DNA of 64,000 nt from Bacilli bacterium. Lineage in GTDB: Bacteria > Bacillota_I > Bacilli_A > RF39 > UBA660. Position 1 is the stretch's first letter, and every line of letters starts with the position of its first letter. Of this stretch, positions 54,742-61,420 are shown piece by piece. The position numbers were made by a program, and so were the translations under genes. The notes under the pieces were generated by a model, which was not told the DNA's origin, did not search any database, and was given only the letters and a program-made list of their open reading frames with translations. Where the stretch lies: contig JAGAIS010000001.1 in NCBI GenBank assembly GCA_017626405.1, forward strand, positions 1-64,000, in the 5' to 3' direction.

Positions 54742-55596
54742 CTACGTTTCATTATCATATATCATTTTTGGTAATCTTAAATGACTATAATTATCATTAT
54801 TTAAATGAGCACAATATTCAACTAAACATCCTATTTGATAAATATACATTTTATAATTCGAATTTGATTCTTCAACAAGAAATGAATATCCCCCATCAAA
54901 AACACTATCATCAAAATTTATCATAGAACTATTAGTTTCTAATTGTTTAGGTTTAGAAATAGTTGCAGAATAATAACTTTGATATAAGAATTCAGTTTCT
55001 TTACCAATACATTCTATAACTTTTTCTCCTACTGTTTCATCTATATTTAATTTTAGTACTCTTTTAAAAGATTCCGAATCTATTATTTCTTCTACTAAAT
55101 CTTTCTTCTCATCACCTGTAATTAATTCGCAAACATTTTCACTATAATTTCTTATTTCATCACTTAGTCTTAATTTTTGAAATTCTTCAAAACATTTATA
55201 AACACCTATCCACGAAGAATCAACATTATTAATTTTATTATCTTTTATTTCATATATATTGTTTTCTTTAACTGAGCATACTATAAAGTCTGTTCTATTA
55301 TTTTTTTCAATATTTATTTTTAACGAAATATCACATATTTTTTTTAAATCAGTTATATTTTTATCGTCAATTTCTTTTAATAACAAATTGAAGTCTTCTA
55401 AAACTCCGGCCGAACAGACACAAATATTTTTATCTATAATAACATTTTTAATTATTCCCAAACAGCAAATATCTCTATAATTTTTATTACCAATTTCTCT
55501 TATCAACATTTGTTCATCATTTGGGCTAACATATAATTTGTCATCAGCCATCACTTTTATCTTATTCTTATATTTTTTTGCAACAATAAAACTCAT
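54742..55596 (-). CDS. Ntn-hydrolase (proteasome/HslV)-like protein
   Basis: A 284-residue protein. The start MSFIVAKK, with IKVMADDKLY at residues 13-21 and later VCSAGVLEDFNLLLKEI, resembles the fold of proteasome beta / HslV-type Ntn hydrolases. There Ser2 would be the N-terminal nucleophile once Met is removed, and an Asp (18 or 19) takes the place of the AADxR Asp. The match is by eye and weak in the C-terminal half, which is unrelated. It lies 7 nt after the MazG-like gene and 9 nt before the DUF2075 gene. Confidence 0.5.
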   Translation of the reverse strand: MSFIVAKKYKNKIKVMADDKLYVSPNDEQMLIREIGNKNYRDICCLGIIKNVIIDKNICVCSAGVLEDFNLLLKEIDDKNITDLKKICDISLKINIEKNNRTDFIVCSVKENNIYEIKDNKINNVDSSWIGVYKCFEEFQKLRLSDEIRNYSENVCELITGDEKKDLVEEIIDSESFKRVLKLNIDETVGEKVIECIGKETEFLYQSYYSATISKPKQLETNSSMINFDDSVFDGGYSFLVEESNSNYKMYIYQIGCLVEYCAHLNNDNYSHLRLPKMIYDNET

Positions 55597-55603
55597 ATTA
55601 CAC

Positions 55604-55918
55604 CTAAAGTTTATTATACTTTATACTCTTTCCTTTAGCTTTTTCAACAGGATATTTCTTAGCTGTCTTTTCCATTTTATCTAAAACAATTTGTTTTGGA
55701 TCAACTCCTAACTTATTAGCCATTTGAATACAGTAATTTAAAACATCAGCAAGTTCTTCTTTTACTTCTTCTAAATCATACTCGTTATTCCATTGAAAAC
55801 ATTCTAATAATTCCCCTGCTTCTATTGAAATTGATTTAGCTAAATTTTCTGGAGAATGAAATTGATCCCAATCTCTTTCTTCATTAAACTTTTCTATTTT
55901 TTCTTGTAAATCTTTCAT
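55604..55918 (-). CDS. MazG-like nucleotide pyrophosphohydrolase
   Basis: A 104-residue helical enzyme of the MazG/RS21-C6 group that hydrolyses NTPs or dNTPs to the monophosphates. It shows the metal-binding pattern ISIEAGELLECF, then EEVKEELADVLNYCIQMA. It is the first gene of the six-gene operon. The ATG at 55916-55918 has GAGGTGTATC upstream, and an extended -10 (TGGTAAAAT) lies about 20 nt further. MazG-like proteins beside DUF2075 proteins are a recurring pair in defence islands. Nucleotide depletion is a likely role but is not shown. Confidence 0.85.
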   Translation of the reverse strand: MKDLQEKIEKFNEERDWDQFHSPENLAKSISIEAGELLECFQWNNEYDLEEVKEELADVLNYCIQMANKLGVDPKQIVLDKMEKTAKKYPVEKAKGKSIKYNKL

Positions 55919-56000
55919 AAGATACACCTCTACTAATATTTTACCATAATTACGTATAATTTTAATGTTTGAATACTATTTTTTATTTTTTTAGTCTTTT

Positions 56001-56022
56001 TGGTAGTTGAATGGTAGTTGAG
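56001..56022. repeat. 11-bp tandem direct repeat
   Basis: TGGTAGTTGAA and TGGTAGTTGAG, without gap. The GGTxGTTGA theme recurs at 56198-56220 and, inverted, at 61172-61192. Confidence 0.6.
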
Positions 56023-56069
56023 AGTAAAATAAAACATCACAAGAAGCCCGTAAAATCAACAAAAATGGA

Positions 56070-56100
56070 GCCTTCCGACTCCTTCAGGGGGCGAGTTTTA
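56070..56100. repeat. Core copy (d): CTTCAGGGGG element
   Basis: TCAGGGGG at 56084-56091. On the minus strand CCCCCTGAAG is followed by the hairpin GGAG / CTCC and ATTTTT, the same order (core, hairpin, T run) as in copy (f). It separates blocks 2 and 3. Confidence 0.55.
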
Positions 56101-56130
56101 AACCATACTTCTCAGTCTTACAGCCTACTT

Positions 56131-56180
56131 TTAATTCACGGTAATTACCGCTGAATACCGCTAATTACCGCGGATTACCG
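56131..56180. repeat. Five 10-bp tandem repeats
   Basis: ttaattcacg, gtaattaccg, ctgaataccg, ctaattaccg and cggattaccg follow each other without gaps. The last four share ATTACCG or ATACCG. Helical phasing suggests a cooperative protein-binding site. Confidence 0.65.
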
Positions 56181-56197
56181 CTCACTACTCCTATAAA

Positions 56198-56220
56198 AGT
56201 GGTTGAATGGGTGGTTGAAG
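56198..56220. repeat. 12-bp-spaced GTGGTTGAA pair
   Basis: GTGGTTGAAT and GTGGTTGAAG, with starts 12 nt apart. Similar units are found at 56001-56022 and 61172-61192. Confidence 0.55.
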
Positions 56221-56226
56221 AATAAT

Positions 56227-56257
56227 GTTACCTAAACCCAATTCTTGGTTACCTAAA
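56227..56257. repeat. GTTACCTAAA direct repeats, 21 nt apart
   Basis: Two identical 10-mers two helical turns apart, 23 nt upstream of the excisionase-like start. A close relative GGTACCTAAAAT lies near copy (e). They may be operator or arm sites. Confidence 0.55.
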
Positions 56258-56279
56258 ATAATTAGAAAGGAAATAAAAA

Positions 56280-56495
56280 ATGAAAGAAATAATTACTTAT
56301 GAAGAATTAAAAGAAATAACATCTAAAGCATGGTTAACAGTAAAAGAAATTATGAAAATAATATGCGTAAGTAAAAAAGAAGCATATCGATTAAAAAAAA
56401 TAATAAAAGAAGATTTAGAAAATAAAGGATATTATATTCCAAACGGACTATTACCTACACAAGAAGTTTTAGATTATTTAAAAATAAGCAAATAA
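56280..56495 (+). CDS. Excisionase-like small HTH protein
   Basis: A 71-residue protein with LTVKEIMKIICVSKKEAYRLKKII in the middle, a winged-HTH pattern as in phage and ICE excisionases and small DNA-binding proteins near integrases. The SD is AGAAAGG. It starts right after the dense direct repeats beside core copy (d), where a recombination directionality factor would be expected. No integrase is present nearby, so it could be a leftover or act on an integrase elsewhere. Confidence 0.6.
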   Translation: MKEIITYEELKEITSKAWLTVKEIMKIICVSKKEAYRLKKIIKEDLENKGYYIPNGLLPTQEVLDYLKISK

Positions 56496-56516
56496 TTATT
56501 TGCTTATTTTTTATTA
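56481..56516. terminator. Bidirectional terminator between xis-like and DUF6119-like genes
   Basis: Stem AATAAGCAAAT / ATTTGCTTATT with A/T runs on both sides. Confidence 0.8.
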
Positions 56517-58057
56517 AATATATTTGCTAATTTGACATTATAACCTTTTCTTTTTAAACCATCAATAGCATAACGTATAGAAACTTTACTGAAAAAAGGA
56601 ATAGATGGTCTTTTTTCATTTTTATTAGTTATGATTCCCATAATTACTGTATATTTTTTCGCATTAAAATCATTATCAAAAATTTCTTTTTTAAATTTAG
56701 AATTAACCTTCTTTCTAAAAGATTCATCTAATAACATTTCAGCGGATACACTAGCTTGATTAAATAAATGACTTAAATAACTTGAACCACCATTTTTCTT
56801 TATATGAATCAATTCATTATTAGATGAAAATACATCACATACTTCAATAGAGCTTTTTCCCATACCATCTAATCTAACTGTTTCTTTATCCATTAATATA
56901 GAATCCTTTAAATTAGTATTTAATAATGAATTATATTCATCTTCTCTACTATTATTGTTGTCAGGAAAATCGTAATCAACTAATAAAATATTTTCATAAT
57001 ATTCATTAGTTTCACCAACGAAATCATTGTCTAAAACATACCATTTACCAAAATTTAAACAATACATTTTGTTATCTAATTCAACTTCTCCAATTAAACA
57101 ATTATATAAACTCCAATCATATATTGAGTCGTCACTATCTGTTGAAATAGCATATACCTTTTTTCTTTTTAGTGAATCAACTTTCATACTATCTTGTAAT
57201 TTAAACTGAGAAACTATGTCTTTTATTTCTATATCATCTTTTCCTACATCATTTTTATTATATTTAAACTCTCTAACATTTTCCCATTCTATTAACTCAG
57301 GTACAGCAGCCCATATTTTTTCGTATTCCTCATTTTTTAACATTTCAATCATTTTTTCATCTAATTTTTCTTTTTTGCTTTTTTCTTTTACTTCTTTTAT
57401 ATTATCAAGCCAAGAAAAATTATCTTTATATTTATCTAGTTTATATCTTTTATAACAATTAACTAAAAATTCATCAATATTACTATAATTAACTGGAACA
57501 GTTACTGTTAATAAGTCTCCACCAACAATTGTATTCTTATTAAAAAGATCATCTTCACACTTAGCAGTAGCTTTTCGAATAAAATCATTAAAAATATCAA
57601 AACCAAACTCATTAATATTTGTTTTTTTAGGAACTTGTTCATTTCTAGTTCTATGATCTCCACCATAATTTGATGAAACTAATTGTCTAAACTCATCTAC
57701 CTTAACAGTATTTAACAATACTTTTATACCAAATTGTTCTTCAATAACCTCTTCATTCAATAACGATTTACCACTTCCAAATGGTATAGCAAATAAGATT
57801 TTCTTTCCGTCTATTTCTAATTCATGAATTGAAATAACTTTAGAATTTGATACATTAATATGATCTACATAATCTAATCCATAATATGATCTAATCCATT
57901 TAGGAGTATTAATAATTGTAGGTGTATAATATGTTTTACTTGTATCTGAAGAGCATAGCTCACATAAATTCAAATTATCCTTAAATAATTCTTCTTTATC
58001 AGTTCCATCTTTAATTAAAAATATAGATACCTTATTATTAATTTCTCTTTTTGCCAT
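56504..58057 (-). CDS. DUF6119 / TIGR04141-like sporadic protein
   Basis: A 517-residue protein. Start by ATG at 58055-58057 with GGGAGGAAT upstream. The pattern (N-terminal VSIFLIKDG, a middle with PFGSGKSLL and VVSSNYGGDHR-type segments, and a late GGSSYLSHLFNQASVSAEML) resembles the sporadically distributed TIGR04141/DUF6119 family known from defence and mobile regions. Function is not established. It is next to the R-M genes. The family call is from memory and is not verified. Confidence 0.6.
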   Translation of the reverse strand: MAKREINNKVSIFLIKDGTDKEELFKDNLNLCELCSSDTSKTYYTPTIINTPKWIRSYYGLDYVDHINVSNSKVISIHELEIDGKKILFAIPFGSGKSLLNEEVIEEQFGIKVLLNTVKVDEFRQLVSSNYGGDHRTRNEQVPKKTNINEFGFDIFNDFIRKATAKCEDDLFNKNTIVGGDLLTVTVPVNYSNIDEFLVNCYKRYKLDKYKDNFSWLDNIKEVKEKSKKEKLDEKMIEMLKNEEYEKIWAAVPELIEWENVREFKYNKNDVGKDDIEIKDIVSQFKLQDSMKVDSLKRKKVYAISTDSDDSIYDWSLYNCLIGEVELDNKMYCLNFGKWYVLDNDFVGETNEYYENILLVDYDFPDNNNSREDEYNSLLNTNLKDSILMDKETVRLDGMGKSSIEVCDVFSSNNELIHIKKNGGSSYLSHLFNQASVSAEMLLDESFRKKVNSKFKKEIFDNDFNAKKYTVIMGIITNKNEKRPSIPFFSKVSIRYAIDGLKRKGYNVKLANIFNKK

Positions 58058-58074
58058 AAAATATTCCTCCCAAC

Positions 58075-58117
58075 AAAAAATGAGCACATTTCATTATTAA
58101 AAATGAAATATACTCAT
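58075..58117 (-). terminator. Hairpin between 58138 gene and DUF6119-like gene
   Basis: Minus-strand stem ATGAG / CTCAT plus ATTTCATT / AATGAAAT, followed by TTTTTT. It ends the 58138 gene transcript and sits in the leader of the next gene, where it could act as an attenuator. Confidence 0.75.
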
Positions 58118-58137
58118 ACTTTATATACATTATACTA

Positions 58138-58395
58138 CTAATCATATTTTTTATCATTAAATATTTTTATAGAATCCATAACAAATTGACTCATAAATTC
58201 ATTTTCAAGCAAATCTTCTATTTCAGGTATTATTATTTGATAATAATTAAGATCTATCTTGAAAAAATTAGATTTACTTAAATTTTCATCAATTATTAAC
58301 ACCTCTATATTAATTAGATCATAATGATATATTTTTTTCAAGATCAATAATATGTCTATATATGGACCAATTATACATTTTTTGATAAAATACAA
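58138..58395 (-). CDS. Hypothetical small protein
   Basis: An 85-residue Ile/Leu/Asp-rich protein, divergent from the endonuclease gene with only 16 nt between the frames. There is no convincing SD for the long start; a later start is possible. No family recognised. Its position in front of a restriction gene is where controller or antitoxin-like genes lie, but nothing in it looks like an HTH. Confidence 0.45.
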   Translation of the reverse strand: MYFIKKCIIGPYIDILLILKKIYHYDLINIEVLIIDENLSKSNFFKIDLNYYQIIIPEIEDLLENEFMSQFVMDSIKIFNDKKYD

Positions 58396-58411
58396 CTAGA
58401 GGTGATAAATT

Positions 58412-59122
58412 TTGAAGTTAACTACAGAAATAAGCACACAAATAATAAACAAGATAGAAGAAGCAAAAAATTTAGAAGAAGTTGCTAATATATTAAAAGA
58501 ATATAGTAAATATGAACTAAAAGGAGCTCAACTAGGACGTGCTTTTGAAAAAATGTTTATTCAAGATGAAGGATTTAGCCCATATATAACAATGGAAGAA
58601 TTAGAAAGATATCATCATTCTTTTCATACTACAAACGGTGGAGATTGGTGCAGATCTGACTCAAGTTACTTAGGGAAAAAATATACAATTGCAAGAGAAC
58701 TTCGAGGAGGAAAAATCTTTGCTATAAAAACAGATGGATTTAATAAAAAAAGAAAAATAAATCAAAGCATTCGTTCTGATATATTAAAAGAAATTCAAGG
58801 AAAAAGATGTGCAATACTTGATATCAATACTAACATAGAATGCGATCATAAAGATGGTATGAAAGATGACTGGAGATTAAATAATAAAGATAACCAAAGA
58901 TTAGAAGATTTCCAACCATTAACAAAAACAGCAAACGATGCAAAAAGACAACATTGTAAAAAATGTTTAGAAACAGGTAAAAGATATGACGCTAAAAGAT
59001 TAGGATATAAAGAATCATATATATTAGGTGATTCAAACTCTAAAACTTGTGTAGGTTGTTACTGGTATGATCCTATTAAATTTAATCAAAAAATATCTGA
59101 AAATTTCGATAAAAAAGCATAA
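58412..59122 (+). CDS. ICEA/NlaIII-like HNH restriction endonuclease
   Basis: A 236-residue protein starting with TTG after AGAGGTGAT. The C-terminal HNH region has IECDHKDGMKDD, then RLEDFQPLTKTANDAKRQHC and CKKC...CVGCYWYDP, the pattern of the ICEA1/NlaIII family. NlaIII cuts CATG, but the target of this enzyme is not deduced. It converges on the C5 methyltransferase gene with a shared terminator, forming a type II R-M system. NlaIII itself pairs with an adenine methylase, so the partner differs. Confidence 0.85.
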   Translation: MKLTTEISTQIINKIEEAKNLEEVANILKEYSKYELKGAQLGRAFEKMFIQDEGFSPYITMEELERYHHSFHTTNGGDWCRSDSSYLGKKYTIARELRGGKIFAIKTDGFNKKRKINQSIRSDILKEIQGKRCAILDINTNIECDHKDGMKDDWRLNNKDNQRLEDFQPLTKTANDAKRQHCKKCLETGKRYDAKRLGYKESYILGDSNSKTCVGCYWYDPIKFNQKISENFDKKA

Positions 59123-59124
59123 TA

Positions 59125-59153
59125 AAAAACAGTTAATATATTTAACTGTTTTT
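59125..59153. terminator. Bidirectional terminator between R and M genes
   Basis: Stem AAAAACAGTTAA / TTAACTGTTTTT with A and T runs on both sides. Confidence 0.85.
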
Positions 59154-60410
59154 TTCATTCTCGATCATTTTTTCAACAGATAATCCTATTGCTTTTCCTA
59201 AATAACATGGAACAGCATTTCCAATTTGAGTTAACTGCCACTTCTTTGAGCCTTGAAATACAAAATCATCTGGAAAAGATTGAAGTCGTGCCATTTCTCG
59301 TGCTGTTAAAACTCTTGGTAATTTAGGATGAATATTTACACCACCATGATTTTCTTTTACAGTACATGATGGTTTATTCCATGGACACTTTTTCCAAGAA
59401 TCAGAATAATTTTTATATAAACTTTCTCCTTCCTTAACAGCCATCAGTTTCTTTTGCATATCTTCTGAATGAGTTGTTGGAACATGATTAAACAACGGAT
59501 CTGGTTTCATATTCATCAAATCAGATATTGCATCTTTAGTTGTTATATATTTATCAGGAGAAAGAATTGGTTGAGGATGGTAATTATCAACTCCTATTCT
59601 ATTACCTATGAATATAACTCTTCTTCGAGTTTGTGGAGTATAATAATCAGCTGCATTCAATACTGTTACATTTATTTTATAACCTATATTTTCAAAATCA
59701 TTTATGATTTTTTCTTCAACTTTACCACCAAGCATAGATCTTAACCCAGGAACATTTTCCATAACTACAACTTTTGGTCTTAAATGATCAACAATTTCAA
59801 GCATATCTAAATATAAAGTATTTCTTTTGTCAGTAACAATTCTATTACCTGCCATACTAAATCCTTGGCAAGGAAAACCACCAACTATTAAATCTATATT
59901 TTGTCCCCATACACTGTCATACAAATGACGTTTAACATCAGTTTCTCTAATATCTCTACTTTCAACATTTTCATTAAAACCTTTTTTATCAACAAAATTA
60001 TATTTATAAGTTGAAACAGCTTGATCCATTATTTCAACGCTACCTATTGGGTTCCATCCAGCCATTACTAAACCACAAGATAATCCTCCAGCACCGGAAA
60101 ATAAATCAATAAAATTCAAACCATTTCTTTCATTCTTATTTTTCCAGCCATCTCGTTTCCATTCTTTAGATATATCAATAAAATTAACTTTTTTTGAATC
60201 AACATTTACGTAATCAACATCATCAAAAATGGATTCTTTACAAATTCCATTTTTATATTTTTCATACCAATCATTAAAATCATCTACAGATATTCTATAT
60301 CTATTGTTTATTTTAGAAGCTTTTAAACTTCCTTCAGCAATTTGTCTTCGAATCGTTTTTACACTTTTATTTGTTTTTTTTGAAACATCTTCTACTGTTA
60401 ATATTTCCAT
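59142..60410 (-). CDS. DNA (cytosine-5) methyltransferase with N-terminal HTH
   Basis: A 422-residue enzyme. Residues 1-55 form an excisionase/MerR-like HTH (LTVEDVSKKTNKSVKTIRRQI). The methyltransferase core follows: FIDLFSGAGGLS (motif I), GGFPCQGFS with the catalytic Cys (IV), MENVPGL (VI), TRRRVIFIG (VIII) and QIGNAVP (X). The start ATG is at 60408-60410 with AAGGTGG upstream; the longer frame is unlikely. A perfect TTGACT-17-TATAAT promoter overlaps an 8-bp inverted repeat, so the HTH probably represses its own gene, as in M.SsoII. Confidence 0.92.
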   Translation of the reverse strand: MEILTVEDVSKKTNKSVKTIRRQIAEGSLKASKINNRYRISVDDFNDWYEKYKNGICKESIFDDVDYVNVDSKKVNFIDISKEWKRDGWKNKNERNGLNFIDLFSGAGGLSCGLVMAGWNPIGSVEIMDQAVSTYKYNFVDKKGFNENVESRDIRETDVKRHLYDSVWGQNIDLIVGGFPCQGFSMAGNRIVTDKRNTLYLDMLEIVDHLRPKVVVMENVPGLRSMLGGKVEEKIINDFENIGYKINVTVLNAADYYTPQTRRRVIFIGNRIGVDNYHPQPILSPDKYITTKDAISDLMNMKPDPLFNHVPTTHSEDMQKKLMAVKEGESLYKNYSDSWKKCPWNKPSCTVKENHGGVNIHPKLPRVLTAREMARLQSFPDDFVFQGSKKWQLTQIGNAVPCYLGKAIGLSVEKMIENEKNS

Positions 60411-60421
60411 ATATACCACCT

Positions 60422-60468
60422 TGTCCACTATACATGATAATTATACATGAGAAGTGGACACAAGTCAA
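60422..60468 (-). promoter_or_regulatory. Methyltransferase promoter with inverted-repeat operator
   Basis: Minus-strand TTGACT (60463-60468) and TATAAT (60440-60445) with a 17-nt spacer. TGTCCACT (60422-60429) and AGTGGACA (60453-60460) are perfect inverted 8-mers, one in the spacer and one after the start point. TATACATGA is also directly repeated inside the interval. Confidence 0.8.
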
Positions 60469-60479
60469 CATATTTTTAC

Positions 60480-61028
60480 TTATCTAAATCTTTTACAATA
60501 GTTATTTGCTTCTTCAAAAAATGTATTACCATCAATATTATAATTACATAATTTAATCTTTTGAACAACTTCTCCTCTATTAGTTTTTATATGAAATTTA
60601 TATTTATTTACATTTAAATTCGTAGGCCCATATACTACTAAAAATACATTTTTTGACTCTAACCCAAGCATATTAATTGGAAAAGAAGTTGATTTTAGAT
60701 CATATTCAGAAGTTATAGTCTTATTTTTAGTAGTTTGACCTTCAATTAGTTTTCTAGGAGATTTAATAAAGGTAAATTCATTATCTATTGAAATTTCATT
60801 TATAGAAATTGGCAATCTAGACTTATTAATAAAATCAATATTAAAGATATAAAAATTTCCATTTTCTATCATTGCACTAGTAAAATTATTTATAACCATT
60901 TTTAAATTTTTTTTATTCATTTTATAATTAGAAATTAAAGTTATAATAGATATTGCTAAAGCTAAAAAAGAAATTAGTATTGTTATAATTTCTCTATTAT
61001 TATAAATAAAACATATAAATTTATTCAT
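60480..61028 (-). CDS. Hypothetical membrane-anchored protein
   Basis: A 182-residue protein with an N-terminal membrane span at about 12-34 and a ~140-residue soluble beta-rich domain (ISINEISIDNEF, SFPINMLGLE). The ATG at 61026-61028 has GGTGATATTT upstream. It lies upstream of the methyltransferase but has a separate promoter region in between. Function unknown. It is the last gene before the right end of the island. Confidence 0.65.
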   Translation of the reverse strand: MNKFICFIYNNREIITILISFLALAISIITLISNYKMNKKNLKMVINNFTSAMIENGNFYIFNIDFINKSRLPISINEISIDNEFTFIKSPRKLIEGQTTKNKTITSEYDLKSTSFPINMLGLESKNVFLVVYGPTNLNVNKYKFHIKTNRGEVVQKIKLCNYNIDGNTFFEEANNYCKRFR

Positions 61029-61082
61029 AAATATCACCAAATAAATTATATCATTTTAAAAATTAATTATAAACGCTATTTG

Positions 61083-61135
61083 AAGAGAACATAAAAACAT
61101 CCTCTTCCCCCTGAAGACCGGCATTTAAAGTCGTT
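61083..61135. repeat. Core copy (e): inverted CCCCCTGAAG element
   Basis: CCCCCTGA at 61107-61114 on the plus strand, preceded by the hairpin GAAGAG / CTCTTC. It shares GAAGAGAACATAAA (61083-61096) with copy (a). It is inverted relative to copy (f), 185 nt away. Confidence 0.55.
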
Positions 61136-61171
61136 TTATTTAATATTTTAGGTACCCATTAGATTCATTTC

Positions 61172-61192
61172 TAACCACTTTTCAACCACCCA
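61172..61192. repeat. Inverted GTGGTTGAA pair
   Basis: TAACCACTTTT and CAACCACCCAA, the reverse complement of the GTGGTTGAA theme at 56001-56022 and 56198-56220. Confidence 0.5.
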
Positions 61193-61210
61193 AATTATAA
61201 GTACTCAGCG

Positions 61211-61270
61211 ATACTAATTGAGACAAATTGAGTAAAAAACGGGAATAAACGGGAATAAAAAGGAATAAAA
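61211..61270. repeat. 10-bp tandem repeats
   Basis: AATTGAG at 61216-61222 and 61226-61232. Then gggaataaac, gggaataaaa and aggaataaaa follow without gaps at 61241-61270. The last unit merges with the T run of the RNA terminator. Confidence 0.6.
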
Positions 61271-61378
61271 AAAAAATGCTAGGTCTCTCGACCTAGCTTC
61301 AGGGGGTTTTGGTTGATATACCTTAACATTGTTAAAATCGTTAAGGTTTATCGACATAATACTTTCGTACTATGTCTA
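61268..61378 (-). ncRNA. Candidate structured small RNA downstream of recG (RNA-f)
   Basis: About 110 nt with its own consensus promoter. It has hairpin 1 (GACATAGTAC GAAA GTATTATGTC), hairpin 2 (GATAAACCTTAAC / GTTAAGGTATATC, one mismatch), a single-stranded stretch CAACCAAAACCCCCTGAAG, and the terminator hairpin CTAGGTC GAGA GACCTAG plus a T10 run. The C-rich stretch is core copy (f) (61299-61306 on the plus strand). C-rich loops in Bacillota sRNAs usually pair with SD sequences. A tracrRNA remnant is a second possibility, given the cas9 relic. Confidence 0.65.
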
Positions 61379-61383
61379 TAATA

Positions 61384-61412
61384 ATATTAAAGGAAATTCA
61401 TCAATTTGTCAA
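61384..61412 (-). promoter_or_regulatory. Promoter of RNA-f
   Basis: Perfect TTGACA (61407-61412), 17-nt spacer, TAATAT (61384-61389) on the minus strand, starting right after the recG stop. Confidence 0.85.
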
Positions 61413-61420
61413 TGAAATTA

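Larger units (their letters stand above)
55928..56279. other. Non-coding stretch between blocks 2 and 3
   Basis: About 350 nt with no gene. It holds the promoter region of the six-gene operon, an 11-bp tandem pair (56001-56022), core copy (d) (56084-56091), five 10-bp tandem units (56131-56180), a 12-bp pair (56198-56220) and two copies of GTTACCTAAA 21 nt apart (56227-56257). The density of short direct repeats is exceptional. Confidence 0.7.
61041..61266. other. Right end of the island, repeat-rich non-coding DNA
   Basis: No gene. It holds core copy (e) and three clusters of short direct repeats that lead up to the RNA gene at 61268-61378. Confidence 0.65.
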
